DNA from: Vicinamibacterales bacterium
Lineage (GTDB): Bacteria > Acidobacteriota > Vicinamibacteria > Vicinamibacterales > UBA823
Length of the DNA stretch: 50,260 nucleotides
Direction: 5' to 3'
Assembly (NCBI GenBank): GCA_036012125.1
Contig: DASCOS010000028.1
Location: forward strand, 1 to 50,260
Both the position numbers and the translations under genes were made by a program. Positions within the stretch are counted from its first letter, which is position 1. Each line of letters opens with the position of its first letter. The notes beneath the pieces are model-generated. The model did no database searches and was not told the origin of the DNA. It was given only the letters and a program-made list of their open reading frames with translations. This document shows positions 8,065-17,516 of this stretch, piece after piece.

Positions 8065-9825
8065 ATGTGCGGAATTTTTGGAATCGTCGGGGACAGAGCC
8101 AGTCGCCACGCGGGGTCCTCTGGGCGTCGTGCTGTTGAGCATCGGGGTCCTGATGCAGAGGGTCTCTGGACTGATGGCAGGGTGGTCTTCGCGCACTCTC
8201 GGTTGAGCATCCTAGATTTGAGTGCGGACGCAAATCAGCCTTTTTTTCAAAATGAGCAGCAGGTAGTTACCTATAACGGCGAGATCTTCAACTTTGAAGA
8301 ATTACGTCGTGAGTTAACTACAGATTTTCAGTTCAAAACATCGTCTGATACGGAGGTGTTATATCGCTTACTGGAGAAATGGGGGCGCCAGGGCCTCAGG
8401 CGTCTGAATGGGATGTTTGCATTCGGATACTACGACCGAACGCAAAAGAAATTACTACTGGTCCGTGATCGGTTCGGCATAAAACCACTTTATTTCTTTC
8501 ATGATCATAGAGGCCTCATTTTTTCCTCTGAGCAAAAAGCGATTTATCCGTTCATTGAAGAAGGGGTTGATGAGCGGGCGTTAGCCGAGTACCTATCGTT
8601 CAAGTGCGTATCGGGGCAGAGGACGTTGGTGCGTGGTGTGTCTGAACTCAATCCTGGGCACTGGCTGGAACTGGACGTGGTAACGAACCGAATGTCGATT
8701 GAGCGGTGGTATGAAATGCCTCGTGAGAGAGATCAAGTGACTCCTGATTTAATGGAATCAACTGAATGTCTCCTAGAGGACGCTGTTCGTTTGCGGCTGA
8801 TCAGCGATGTGCCAGTGGGACTTCAACTTAGCGGCGGAGTGGATTCCTCGATTATCGCTTACCTCGTGTCCACTAAAGCTGGTAAGAAACTGAATTCGTA
8901 CTCGATCGGATTTCCCGGCGATGCGCAGGACGAATCCAAGTACGCGGAAAAGATATCGGCTCAACTGGGGCTGAATCATCACCCCATTGAGTTCACAGTG
9001 CGTGATTTTATGGAGTTATGGGAGCAGGCGACTTATCACAATGATGAACCCATCAACCATCCGCACTCTTTGCCAATCTTCAAACTCAGCCAAGTGGCAC
9101 GACAGGACGTGAAGGTGCTGCTTTCTGGAGAGGGTGCAGATGAGACCTTCCTCGGATATGAACATCATAGGCGTTACCTGAGTTTGGCCTCGTTGAAGGA
9201 AGCGTGTGCCTTTCATCAATTTCTTCCGTTAAAGGTAGTGCAAGAGATGTTGGGGAACTTGGTCCTTACGTTCACCGATCAATTAGGTGGACGTCGGGAC
9301 TGTGTAAAAGGCTCCGCGACTAAAAGTGGCAACGCTAAGCATATGGTGGAGTTCAGTCTTCATTTGAACTCTTTACTTAATCGAATTGACAAGATGTCCA
9401 TGGCTCACGCTATGGAAATAAGGACGCCGTTTTTGGATTACAGGATTGTTGAACGAGGTTTAAGGGAAAAGGTGGCCAACCTTGTTGGAGAGGACGGGGA
9501 TGAAAGAAAGCGCCCCTTGATGAAGTTGTACGAGAAGTTCTTCGGTGACGGTCTGTCGCTGAGAAAGAAAGTAGGTTTCCGAGTCCCATTTGATGAGTGG
9601 TTATGTGAGGACTCCAAGTTTCGTGAATATGTTATTCAGAAGATTCTCTTGTCGGAGGGTGCTGATTTATTCGCCTCGGGGTACGTCGAAGGTCTTGTCG
9701 GTCGCCTGCACCGAGCAGAGTTTGTGCCATCCACTTTTCGAGAGGCGTGGGTTGTTGCTAATTTCGCCATATGGAACAAGGTGTTCAACGAAGTACGCCA
9801 TGCGTCTCCATCTCTAACAGAATAG
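8065..9825 (+). CDS. asnB: asparagine synthetase-like glutamine amidotransferase (copy 1)
   Basis: A class II glutamine amidotransferase of 586 residues. Cys2 follows the initiator (MCGIFGIVG), then EHRGPDAEG and YNGEIFNF form the glutaminase domain. LSGGVDSSIIAY (about 253-264) is the PP-loop of the synthetase domain. AsnB makes asparagine from aspartate, glutamine and ATP. Homologues inside polysaccharide loci, such as WbpS, are instead linked to amidation of uronic acids. A second copy four genes on supports a surface-sugar role for at least one of them. All key motifs are intact. Confidence 0.88.
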   Translation: MCGIFGIVGDRASRHAGSSGRRAVEHRGPDAEGLWTDGRVVFAHSRLSILDLSADANQPFFQNEQQVVTYNGEIFNFEELRRELTTDFQFKTSSDTEVLYRLLEKWGRQGLRRLNGMFAFGYYDRTQKKLLLVRDRFGIKPLYFFHDHRGLIFSSEQKAIYPFIEEGVDERALAEYLSFKCVSGQRTLVRGVSELNPGHWLELDVVTNRMSIERWYEMPRERDQVTPDLMESTECLLEDAVRLRLISDVPVGLQLSGGVDSSIIAYLVSTKAGKKLNSYSIGFPGDAQDESKYAEKISAQLGLNHHPIEFTVRDFMELWEQATYHNDEPINHPHSLPIFKLSQVARQDVKVLLSGEGADETFLGYEHHRRYLSLASLKEACAFHQFLPLKVVQEMLGNLVLTFTDQLGGRRDCVKGSATKSGNAKHMVEFSLHLNSLLNRIDKMSMAHAMEIRTPFLDYRIVERGLREKVANLVGEDGDERKRPLMKLYEKFFGDGLSLRKKVGFRVPFDEWLCEDSKFREYVIQKILLSEGADLFASGYVEGLVGRLHRAEFVPSTFREAWVVANFAIWNKVFNEVRHASPSLTE

Positions 9826-9853
9826 CTGAGACATTAGTGACCGTTACAGCGAG

Positions 9854-11161
9854 ATGATGTCCACTACCTCGGTCGACAGAGGCCGACCGTTCCACTGGTG
9901 TTCAGACTGGCTAGGACTAGTTCTACTTGCCTTCGGTCTTCGCCTTGCCGCGGCACTTGTGACCGACTCATTCCATCATCCGCAAGTCTATGAGTATGAG
10001 AACCTCGCACGAGCCATGTTGGACGGACGAGGTTTCACCTTCCGTCACCTAGGGATCACGTATCACTCCTATGCGCCACCCCTTTATGCGTGGTTGTGCG
10101 CGATGATCTATTCAGCCGGCGGGACTGTAGTGGCGGTGCTAGTTGTTCAGATGTTAGTAAGCGTCGGTCACGTCGTCTTGGTTCAAGTACTTGCCGAGCG
10201 TCTTTTCCAGCGACGCGGTGCAGGGCTTATTGCCGGCTTGCTGATGGCCCTGCACCCGGGACTGATTATCTACGCCAGCACGAAGGCACACCCGCTCACT
10301 TTTGATGCGTTGTTCTTCACTCTCGTATTGTGGCAGTTTTGGCGGCTCCGCGATCAACCCAGTTTCGGACGAGCCGCAGTAACGGGCGCCGTGATAGGGC
10401 TCGGAGTGCTATCGCGGGCGACCATCGGAGTCCTCTTGCCCCTTGGCTGTTTGTGGCTGCTTGCTACTTCAGCGCGACAGGATTGGCCGAAATTATTTGC
10501 ACGCTGCGTTGCAGTTGGGGTGTGCGCTGTCGCCATTGTTGCGCCGTGGACGATTCGGAATACGCTGATTCATCGCCAGTTTGTGCCGATGGTTACAGTG
10601 GACAGCGAGGTATTCTGGCGCGGTAACAACCCGGCGGCGACTGGGCATTCCTATATCGATTCCGGTCGTTTGGTAATCGACGCGATGTCGGCAGAGTCAA
10701 GGGCCGAGTTGCGTCAGTTGCCCAATGAGATGGAGCAGTCTAGGTGGTTTCGACGGAGAGCGTTGGAGTTTATTGAAGCTGACCCGGGTGCGTTCGTGCG
10801 CCTAACGATACGAAAGCTATTTTATTTCTGGTGGTTCTCGCCACAAACAGGTGTGCTCTATCCAAGGCTGTGGCTATATGGCTATCAGGGCTACTACCTG
10901 CTGGTTCTGTTTCTGTCTGGATTCGGCTTATGGAGCATTGCCAGGCAGAGCCGCCGTATGTGCGCGCAACATGGGGCCCTGCTTATCGTCGCATTTCTCG
11001 TAGGGCTCTCGGGCTTGCAGAGCTTTTACTATGTCGAGGGCCGGCACCGATGGGCGATCGAGCCGCTGATCATTGTGCTTGCCGGGGGTAGCGTGGCGGG
11101 ATTGTCCCGTGCCGTTACGACTCGATGGCGTAACCGAGTGGCAGCTAGCAACATCTGTTGA
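9854..11161 (+). CDS. ArnT/PMT-like GT-C membrane glycosyltransferase
   Basis: A protein of 435 residues with about ten predicted hydrophobic segments. The first periplasmic loop holds the acidic pair expected in GT-C enzymes (VYEYENLARAML), followed by YAPPLYAWLCAMIYS. This resembles the PMT_2/ArnT families, which use polyprenyl-phosphate sugars outside the membrane. The end overlaps the next gene's TTG by 4 bp. It could decorate the glycan or lipid with a sugar supplied by the GT2 polyprenyl-phosphate enzyme at 42759-43547; that link is inferred. Confidence 0.75.
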   Translation: MMSTTSVDRGRPFHWCSDWLGLVLLAFGLRLAAALVTDSFHHPQVYEYENLARAMLDGRGFTFRHLGITYHSYAPPLYAWLCAMIYSAGGTVVAVLVVQMLVSVGHVVLVQVLAERLFQRRGAGLIAGLLMALHPGLIIYASTKAHPLTFDALFFTLVLWQFWRLRDQPSFGRAAVTGAVIGLGVLSRATIGVLLPLGCLWLLATSARQDWPKLFARCVAVGVCAVAIVAPWTIRNTLIHRQFVPMVTVDSEVFWRGNNPAATGHSYIDSGRLVIDAMSAESRAELRQLPNEMEQSRWFRRRALEFIEADPGAFVRLTIRKLFYFWWFSPQTGVLYPRLWLYGYQGYYLLVLFLSGFGLWSIARQSRRMCAQHGALLIVAFLVGLSGLQSFYYVEGRHRWAIEPLIIVLAGGSVAGLSRAVTTRWRNRVAASNIC

Positions 11162-12396
11162 ATAAAGTCAGGGTTGCAAGAGACTGTTTCACGGAGAAAA
11201 TGGAAAAGCCAACACCGAGCGTATTAATGGTCACGGGCGCCTACTTTCCCGAGGTCAGTGGTGCGGGTCTGCAGTGTCGTGAGTTAGTAAAGCAGCTTCA
11301 TAGGTCGGTTCGGCTTACCATTCTCACGACTACCGCCGACCCAACCGCTCGAATGATTGACACGCAGGATGGTGTGCCGGTGCATCGTGTGTTCATCGAC
11401 CCTTCAAACCGATGGTCGAAGGTTGTTGGCGCAGTTCGTTTGACTGTGGCAGTATTTCGAAATCGTCATCGCTTCTCAATCCTTCATCTCCATGGTTTTT
11501 CCCAAAAGTCCATCTTGCTGAGTTGCTTTGCCGTACTGAGGCGGTGGCCGATTGTCATTAAGATGACGTCGGTAGGGCACGATGACCCCGTGTCGATGAA
11601 AGCCCGTGGCGGGCTAGCGTATCGGTGCTACTTGCGTGCCGCACTGCATGTCGGTGTAAGTTCACGGATGACAGTTCTGTATGAGCGCGCTGGACTACCG
11701 CTGAAGCGATACCGGATAATTCCGAACGGGGTAGACCTCGTCAGATTCCGACCGTCGGATGAAGCCGAACGCCAAACACTTCGACACCAGTTGAAACTTC
11801 CTGCCACAGGCCATGCGGTGCTGTTCGTGGGGTTCTTTTCAGCGGAGAAATGTCCAGACCGCCTGTTTGACGCTTGGGCCAGCCTCGCCCTTGGGTGCCC
11901 CGAGATCGGGCCGCTTGTGTTCGTAGGGGCCACGCACTCGAAATACTATGAAGTAGACCCACGGATCGCCGAGAGCATCAAGCTTAGGGCGAACGAGTTA
12001 GGTCTCGGAGCTCGTGTGGTTTTTGTTGAGCACACATCGCACATTGAGCAGTACTATCGTGCCGCCGACATTTTTGTCTTGCCGTCACAGAGAGAAGGGC
12101 TACCGAATGTGTTATTGGAAGCAATGGCGAGCGGTGTTGCTTGTATCGCCTCTCACCTTGACGGGGTGACCGATGATTTAATCGAGGACGGTGTAAATGG
12201 ACTACTCGTATCACCCGGTGAAGTGGCTGAATTGAAAACAGCGTTACGGGTCTTCGTTGATTATCCAGAGCGGCTGAGCCTACTGGGTCGTCAAGCGCGT
12301 CAGACAATCGAAACACACTTTGCAATCGAGCAGACAGCACAAGAGTATCTCAACGTTTATCGTTCGTTAATGGAGCGACCGGCATGTGCGGCATAG
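11158..12396 (+). CDS. GT4 glycosyltransferase
   Basis: A retaining GT-B enzyme. The N-terminal domain opens with TGAYFPEVSGAG. The C-terminal domain has IPNGVDLVRF and the EX7E motif in REGLPNVLLEAMASG (about 312-323). The longest start is TTG 11158, overlapping the upstream stop. ATG 11200, preceded closely by GGAG, is equally plausible and shortens the protein by 14 residues. The 3' end overlaps the second amidotransferase gene by 13 bp. It probably transfers a hexose during repeat-unit assembly at the inner membrane. Confidence 0.88.
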   Translation: MNKVRVARDCFTEKMEKPTPSVLMVTGAYFPEVSGAGLQCRELVKQLHRSVRLTILTTTADPTARMIDTQDGVPVHRVFIDPSNRWSKVVGAVRLTVAVFRNRHRFSILHLHGFSQKSILLSCFAVLRRWPIVIKMTSVGHDDPVSMKARGGLAYRCYLRAALHVGVSSRMTVLYERAGLPLKRYRIIPNGVDLVRFRPSDEAERQTLRHQLKLPATGHAVLFVGFFSAEKCPDRLFDAWASLALGCPEIGPLVFVGATHSKYYEVDPRIAESIKLRANELGLGARVVFVEHTSHIEQYYRAADIFVLPSQREGLPNVLLEAMASGVACIASHLDGVTDDLIEDGVNGLLVSPGEVAELKTALRVFVDYPERLSLLGRQARQTIETHFAIEQTAQEYLNVYRSLMERPACAA

Positions 12397-14336
12397 CTGG
12401 CATCGTCGATTTTGATGGAGGCGTTGTTGATGAGTCCCTCCTTGGTCGGATGTGTGAAGCCATTAGGCACCGTGGTCCGGATGACAACGGTATCGTTCGA
12501 CTGGGAGGTAAGACGCTCGACCAGGGAGACGCCTCAGTGGGTCTAGGGAGTCGGCGATTAAGCATTATCGACATCGCCCAGGGCCAACAGCCAATGACCA
12601 ACGAGAACCGAACTGTGTGGGTCGTGTTCAATGGTGAAATTTATAATTTTGCCGAGCTACGGCAAGTCCTCGAACAGGCCGGCCATACCTTTTCGACTCA
12701 CTCGGATACTGAAGTTATTGTCCATGCATACGAAGAGTACGGTGATGCTTTTCCCGCTGTGCTTGATGGAATGTTTGGATTTGCTGTGTGGGATGTAAGA
12801 CGTCAGCGCCTTCTACTCGGTCGGGACCGCTTCGGAAAGAAACCTTTAGTGTATGCAGAGCTCGGGTCGCGCGTCCTGTTTGCATCGGAGTTGCAGTCCC
12901 TCTTATCAGCACCTGAAGTCCCTCGCGAGATCGATTTCGAAGCAATGGGCGCCTACCTGGCCTACATGGCGATCCCAGCGCCTCTCACGATTTATCGCCA
13001 TGTTCGAAAGGTGCCGCCTGGACATGTCCTAATTCACGACCGGCAGGGCACCCGTATAGAACGATATTGGTCCTTGGATTTCCACTCGAAAACGACCGAT
13101 GATCCACGTGACGCGGTGCAGCGCGTGCGAGAGCTTTTCACTGATGCCGTGCGAAAACGGTTAGTTAGTGAGGTGCCCTTGGGTGCTTTTCTGAGTGGGG
13201 GTGTCGATTCCAGTGCGGTCGTGGCCACGATGGCGAACCTTTCTGACACCCCGGTTAAGACATTTTCAATCGGATTTGACGAGCCAGGATACGACGAACT
13301 TCCGCATGCTCGTCGAGTTGCCCAGGCGTTTGGGTGTGAGCACCACGAGCTCGTTGTTCGAGCGGACGCGATTGAGATGCTTCCATCATTGGTGCGGCAT
13401 TTCGGTGAACCCTTTGCCGATTCATCAGCAATTCCAACTTCATACCTTGCAGCTCTTACTCGGGAGCATGTGACCGTGGCCCTTAACGGTGATGGCGGTG
13501 ACGAACTGTTCGCCGGTTACGGCCGCCACATGGCGAGTAGATGGGTTGAGACCTGGCAGCGTGTGCCAGTGCCGCTTTGGGGATGGCTTGCGAAAGTGGC
13601 TGATAGGATGGCTGGTCAAGCGGCCGATGCCCGCCGGCCTTTGGCACGGTTGGCACGCGTTATGCGAGGTGCCGCAGCTGAACGGTCGGTGCGCTACCGC
13701 CATTGGGTGGGGGTGTTTGACCCCGAGCTGCTGGCGTGTCTTGGCGGCGATTCGTTGCCTGACATAGACCCTGTGAAGGGCCAGTTTGCAGAGGTGACGG
13801 ACCTAGATGCGGTGGACGCCATGCTGGCCGTTGACACGGCGTACTATTTGCCGACCGATTTACTGGCGAAGGTGGACATTGCATCTATGATGCACTCACT
13901 TGAGGCGCGGTCACCGTTTCTGGACCATAAGTTAGCGGAATACGTGGCCAGTCTACCAAGCAATCTGAAGATTAGAGGATTTTTGTCCAAAGCTATACTC
14001 AAGGATGCCCTAAAGGGGCTTGTACCAGCGGAAAATCTGAAGCGCAAAAAACGCGGCTTCGCAGTGCCTGTGGCTCGATGGTTCAAGGCCGACCTGCGTG
14101 AGTTTCTCAACGACCATCTTCGACCATCTCGTTTGGCCAGTGCAGGGCTAGTTCGCCAATCAGTCATCGATGAGTTGATCACGAAGCATCAGTCTGGTGC
14201 TGCCGACTATGGTCACCACCTATGGAGTTTGTTAATGCTTGAACTCTGGCATCGGGCCTTTATGGGTGGTGATTCTGTAAGGGATAATCAGCCCGGTATG
14301 TTCCCTGACACCATCAGGACACCTCAGGTAACATGA
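12384..14336 (+). CDS. asnB: asparagine synthetase-like glutamine amidotransferase (copy 2)
   Basis: A protein of 650 residues, clearly related to the copy at 8065-9825 but not a recent duplicate: lengths differ and the sequences diverge. It has MCGIAGIVD with Cys2, RHRGPDDNG, FNGEIYNF, the PP-loop LSGGVDSSAVVA (about 268-279) and NGDGGDELFAGYGRH. This is the longer type commonly found in exopolysaccharide loci. Its ATG lies inside the end of the GT4 gene, implying coupled translation. A likely job is amidation of a sugar carboxylate; true asparagine synthesis cannot be excluded. Confidence 0.88.
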   Translation: MCGIAGIVDFDGGVVDESLLGRMCEAIRHRGPDDNGIVRLGGKTLDQGDASVGLGSRRLSIIDIAQGQQPMTNENRTVWVVFNGEIYNFAELRQVLEQAGHTFSTHSDTEVIVHAYEEYGDAFPAVLDGMFGFAVWDVRRQRLLLGRDRFGKKPLVYAELGSRVLFASELQSLLSAPEVPREIDFEAMGAYLAYMAIPAPLTIYRHVRKVPPGHVLIHDRQGTRIERYWSLDFHSKTTDDPRDAVQRVRELFTDAVRKRLVSEVPLGAFLSGGVDSSAVVATMANLSDTPVKTFSIGFDEPGYDELPHARRVAQAFGCEHHELVVRADAIEMLPSLVRHFGEPFADSSAIPTSYLAALTREHVTVALNGDGGDELFAGYGRHMASRWVETWQRVPVPLWGWLAKVADRMAGQAADARRPLARLARVMRGAAAERSVRYRHWVGVFDPELLACLGGDSLPDIDPVKGQFAEVTDLDAVDAMLAVDTAYYLPTDLLAKVDIASMMHSLEARSPFLDHKLAEYVASLPSNLKIRGFLSKAILKDALKGLVPAENLKRKKRGFAVPVARWFKADLREFLNDHLRPSRLASAGLVRQSVIDELITKHQSGAADYGHHLWSLLMLELWHRAFMGGDSVRDNQPGMFPDTIRTPQVT

Positions 14337-14395
14337 GGTTGTGGTGGATTAAACGTTTGTAACCACACAGATCCTGCGATTGGAGTAGCTTACTC

Positions 14396-16237
14396 TTGCT
14401 CACCGGTCACGACATTCTTTGCATTTCCTCAATAGACTGGCGGTTTATCTGGCAAGGTCACCAGGAAATTATGTCGACCTTAGCAGCCAACGGGAATCGT
14501 GTGCTCTTTATCGAGAACACCGGTATCCGTACACCTACCATTCGTGACCTGCCGCGCCTACGCCAAAGGTTCCGTAACTGGTGGCGGGGTACCAAAGGTT
14601 TCCAGCGGGAAGGGGAAAACCTTTTCATCTATTCTCCGCTTCTCCTACCATTTCCGTACTCATGGATTTCTCGACAGATCAATCGACGACTGGTTACACG
14701 TTCTCTGCACCGATGGATGCGGGCCACCGGTTTCCGGCGCCCGTTAGTTTGGACCTTCCTGCCGACGCCATTGGCTCGAGATATCATTCGTAACGTCGAT
14801 CCTCTACTCACCATCTACTACTGTATCGATGACTTTGCCTCAAGCTCCTCAGGTGCGAGGCGGATCTGGCGTTGGGAGGAGCGGTTGTTTCGGGAGGCCG
14901 ACCTTGTCTTTGTCACCTCGGCAAAACTGCTTGCTCGAGCGAATAGCTTCCGGAAACAGGTGCATCTGTTTCCGTTCGGTGTCAGCTACCAAAAATTTGC
15001 GCAGGTGCGAGATCATGCACCGAATGCCGAAAGTGCTCTTAAACATCTGCAGCGTCCGCTAATTGGTTATGTTGGTGGAATTCATCGATGGGTTGACACC
15101 AAACTGCTAAAGTCCCTCGCAGAAGCTATGCCCTATGCCAGCTTCGCACTAGTGGGTCCGGTACAGGCTGATGCTTCCGACCTCGAGGCATGCCCGAATG
15201 TGCATTTGCTTGGAGCCAAAGCGCACGAAGACATCCCAAGATATATTGCGAGTTTTGATGTCGGCATTGTGCCCTATCTCCGAAGTGACTACACCGATAA
15301 CGTGTACCCAACGAAACTAAACGAATATCTCTCGATGGGCATCCCGGTGGTTGCGACTGACCTACCCGAGATTCGTCGATTTAATGCTGCCCATGGAGGC
15401 GTGGTTTTCGTAGCAGGGACCGCGAAGGAGTTCACTCAGGTTATCCGAGAAGCCCTAGGGGATACGGCACCAGATGCGGTCACCAGGCGAATCGCTGTTG
15501 CAAAGAAAAACAGTTGGGAGTCGCGTCTGGAGAAGATGTCGGATGTGATTGCTGAGGATGTCGAGGCTCGTCGAGTGACAGAAGAACGTTGGGATGAAAG
15601 TCTCCGACGGATGTATCGGTCTGCTAGACGGCGCGTTGTGCGAGTGACCGTGGTAGCGGCGGCGATTTATACACTGTTATTCCATACGGGTTTCATATGG
15701 TTTGTCGCCGAGCCTCTCAGAGTGGCCGTTCCGGCCAGGCCGGCTGACGCGATCGTAGTTTTTGCTGGCGGGGTGGGAGAATCTGGTCAGGCCGGTGGAG
15801 GCTATCAGGAGCGGGTTAAGGAGGCGATCGCCCTTTATAAAGCGGGGAGGGCGGCGCGGGTGATCTTTTCTTCGGGTTATCAGTTCGCCTTCAGAGAGGC
15901 TGAGATCATGAAGGACCTCGCCGTTGCCAACGGACTACCCGAATCGGTAATCCATCTGGAGACCCGAGCTTCGAATACTTTCGAGAATGTATCCTTCGTG
16001 GATGCAATTCTCAAACGTGAACAATGGCAAAGCGTGCTGCTTATTAGCTCACCCTACCATATGCGTCGTGCACTACTTACATGGAGCAGGGTGGCACCAG
16101 AAATAGCTGTGACCGCGACGCCGGTGCCGACAAGTCAGTTCTACACTCATGGCCGTGGGGCCAGCTTCGAGCAAATCAAAGGCATTGTCCACGAGTATGT
16201 TGCGATTGTCGTCTACTGGTGGAGAGGGTGGATTTGA
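14396..16237 (+). CDS. GT4 glycosyltransferase fused to a DUF218/YdcF domain
   Basis: A protein of 613 residues in one frame. Residues 1-400 are a GT4 transferase: a GHQEIMSTLAANG start, YYCIDDFA, HLFPFGVS and VYPTKLNEYLSMGIPVVAT. A single hydrophobic segment (about 414-438) follows. Residues 448-613 match the DUF218/SanA-YdcF fold: PADAIVVFAGG, RVIFSSGYQ, ETRASNTFENV and LLISSPYHMRRA. The start is TTG 14396 with a TGGAG ribosome site 11 nt upstream. The transmembrane segment would place the DUF218 module on the far side of the membrane from the GT4 domain. DUF218 proteins act in envelope biogenesis without a firm reaction. Confidence 0.85.
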   Translation: MLTGHDILCISSIDWRFIWQGHQEIMSTLAANGNRVLFIENTGIRTPTIRDLPRLRQRFRNWWRGTKGFQREGENLFIYSPLLLPFPYSWISRQINRRLVTRSLHRWMRATGFRRPLVWTFLPTPLARDIIRNVDPLLTIYYCIDDFASSSSGARRIWRWEERLFREADLVFVTSAKLLARANSFRKQVHLFPFGVSYQKFAQVRDHAPNAESALKHLQRPLIGYVGGIHRWVDTKLLKSLAEAMPYASFALVGPVQADASDLEACPNVHLLGAKAHEDIPRYIASFDVGIVPYLRSDYTDNVYPTKLNEYLSMGIPVVATDLPEIRRFNAAHGGVVFVAGTAKEFTQVIREALGDTAPDAVTRRIAVAKKNSWESRLEKMSDVIAEDVEARRVTEERWDESLRRMYRSARRRVVRVTVVAAAIYTLLFHTGFIWFVAEPLRVAVPARPADAIVVFAGGVGESGQAGGGYQERVKEAIALYKAGRAARVIFSSGYQFAFREAEIMKDLAVANGLPESVIHLETRASNTFENVSFVDAILKREQWQSVLLISSPYHMRRALLTWSRVAPEIAVTATPVPTSQFYTHGRGASFEQIKGIVHEYVAIVVYWWRGWI

Positions 16238-16253
16238 TCTACGACGCTCCGCC

Positions 16254-16300
16254 AAGACTAGGGCCGGTAGGTTTAAGGCCGGTTCCCGAATCTCAGTCTT
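16254..16300 (+). other. potential RNA hairpin between operon genes
   Basis: AAGACT (16254-16259) pairs with AGTCTT (16295-16300), with inner GGG/CCC and CGG/CCG pairs around a TAGGTTTAAGG loop. There is no T-run, so it is not a standard terminator. It could mark an mRNA processing or attenuation point inside the 112-bp gap before the next GT4 gene. The fold was seen by eye only. Confidence 0.25.
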
Positions 16301-16349
16301 AGCGATGCTCTCGGGTGTTTAACGTTCGTAATTCTGACACCATGTTGCA

Positions 16350-17516
16350 GTGAATCAGACACGCATCCTTCGAGTGATCGCGAGGCTTAACATTGGTGGG
16401 CCAGCCCGTCACGTAATTCTGCTTTCAGCTCGCATTGATCCTGCGCGCTACTCAACGCTGTTAGTGACCGGTCACGAGGCACCCTCGGAAGGGAACATGA
16501 GCTCACTCGCAAAGTCGGTGGCGGTTGAGCCGAGGGTTGTTGCGGGTCTGGGTCGAGAAATTTCTTTGTGGCGAGATTTGCTGGCCTGGTTCAGGCTGTA
16601 CCGCCTGTGTGTTCGCTACCGTCCACACATCGTCCATACCCATACTGCAAAAGCCGGTGTGCTCGGTCGTCTAGCAGCCAGGGCTGCTAAGGTCCCAGTC
16701 ATCGTCCACACTTATCACGGCCATGTTTTTCAGGGCTATTTCTCTCCTCTTAAGACGCGTCTCTTTCTTGCCATTGAGCGTTGGCTCGGCCGGAGCACGC
16801 AGCGGCTTATAGCGGTGAGTGAGGCCGTGTGTCAGGATTTGCTCCAGCTAGGTATTGGCACACCAGAAAGTCTTGTGGTGATTCCGTTAGGACTGAATCT
16901 TGATCCGTTTCTGAGGTGCGAGGACCTCCGTGGCCAGCTCAGAGCAGAGCTTGGCCTGCAACCTGACACGCCACTTGTGGGCATCGTGGCTAGGTTGGTT
17001 CCAATTAAGGCTCACGAGGTCTTCTTGAAAGCGGCTGCCAAGGTGTGCGCCCGCTTTCCTCAGAGCCGCTTTCTCCTCGTAGGTGACGGAGAACGATTAG
17101 CCGAACTCCAGTTGCTCGTCGAGCGTCTCGGTCTACGCGACCGAGTCCTGTTTCTTGGATGGAGACAGGACCTGGACCGTGTACTAGCCGACTTAGACCT
17201 GGTGGTCCTGACGTCGCGAAATGAGGGGTCACCAGTCTGTCTCATTGAAGCGATGGCCGCGGCACGACCGGTTGTGGCGACCCGTGTCGGCGGAGTCGCC
17301 GATGTTGTCGATGACGGTATTACCGGCTGTCTCGTTGACGCCGACAAGCCGGAAGACGTTGCAAACGCAATTGTAGAACTTCTGGGAGACGAGAATCGGC
17401 GCCGAGCAATGGGCGAAGCGGCTCGCCAACGTGTTCCGCGGTTCGGTATCGACCGCCTGGTGTCGGACATGGACCGCCTCTATGGAAATCTACTCACTGA
17501 GCGAGAAACACAATGA
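16350..17516 (+). CDS. GT4 glycosyltransferase
   Basis: A GT-B enzyme of 388 residues. LRVIARLNIGGPARHV is the typical acceptor-domain start of GT4 enzymes acting on undecaprenyl-PP glycans. HTHTAKAGVLGRLAA and HTYHGHVFQGYF follow. The donor domain has VARLVPIKAHEVFLKA and the EX7E motif within NEGSPVCLIEAMAA (about 291-304). The start is GTG 16350. The stop overlaps the ATG of the ThDP gene (ATGA), so the two are coupled. It probably adds an early sugar to the lipid carrier. Confidence 0.88.
   Translation: MNQTRILRVIARLNIGGPARHVILLSARIDPARYSTLLVTGHEAPSEGNMSSLAKSVAVEPRVVAGLGREISLWRDLLAWFRLYRLCVRYRPHIVHTHTAKAGVLGRLAARAAKVPVIVHTYHGHVFQGYFSPLKTRLFLAIERWLGRSTQRLIAVSEAVCQDLLQLGIGTPESLVVIPLGLNLDPFLRCEDLRGQLRAELGLQPDTPLVGIVARLVPIKAHEVFLKAAAKVCARFPQSRFLLVGDGERLAELQLLVERLGLRDRVLFLGWRQDLDRVLADLDLVVLTSRNEGSPVCLIEAMAAARPVVATRVGGVADVVDDGITGCLVDADKPEDVANAIVELLGDENRRRAMGEAARQRVPRFGIDRLVSDMDRLYGNLLTERETQ

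Noticed and set aside
14338-14372. TGTGGT...ACCACA inverted repeat after the second amidotransferase gene, as a terminator
   Set aside because: The stem is only about six pairs with a long loop and no T-run, and the next gene starts shortly after with a good ribosome site.
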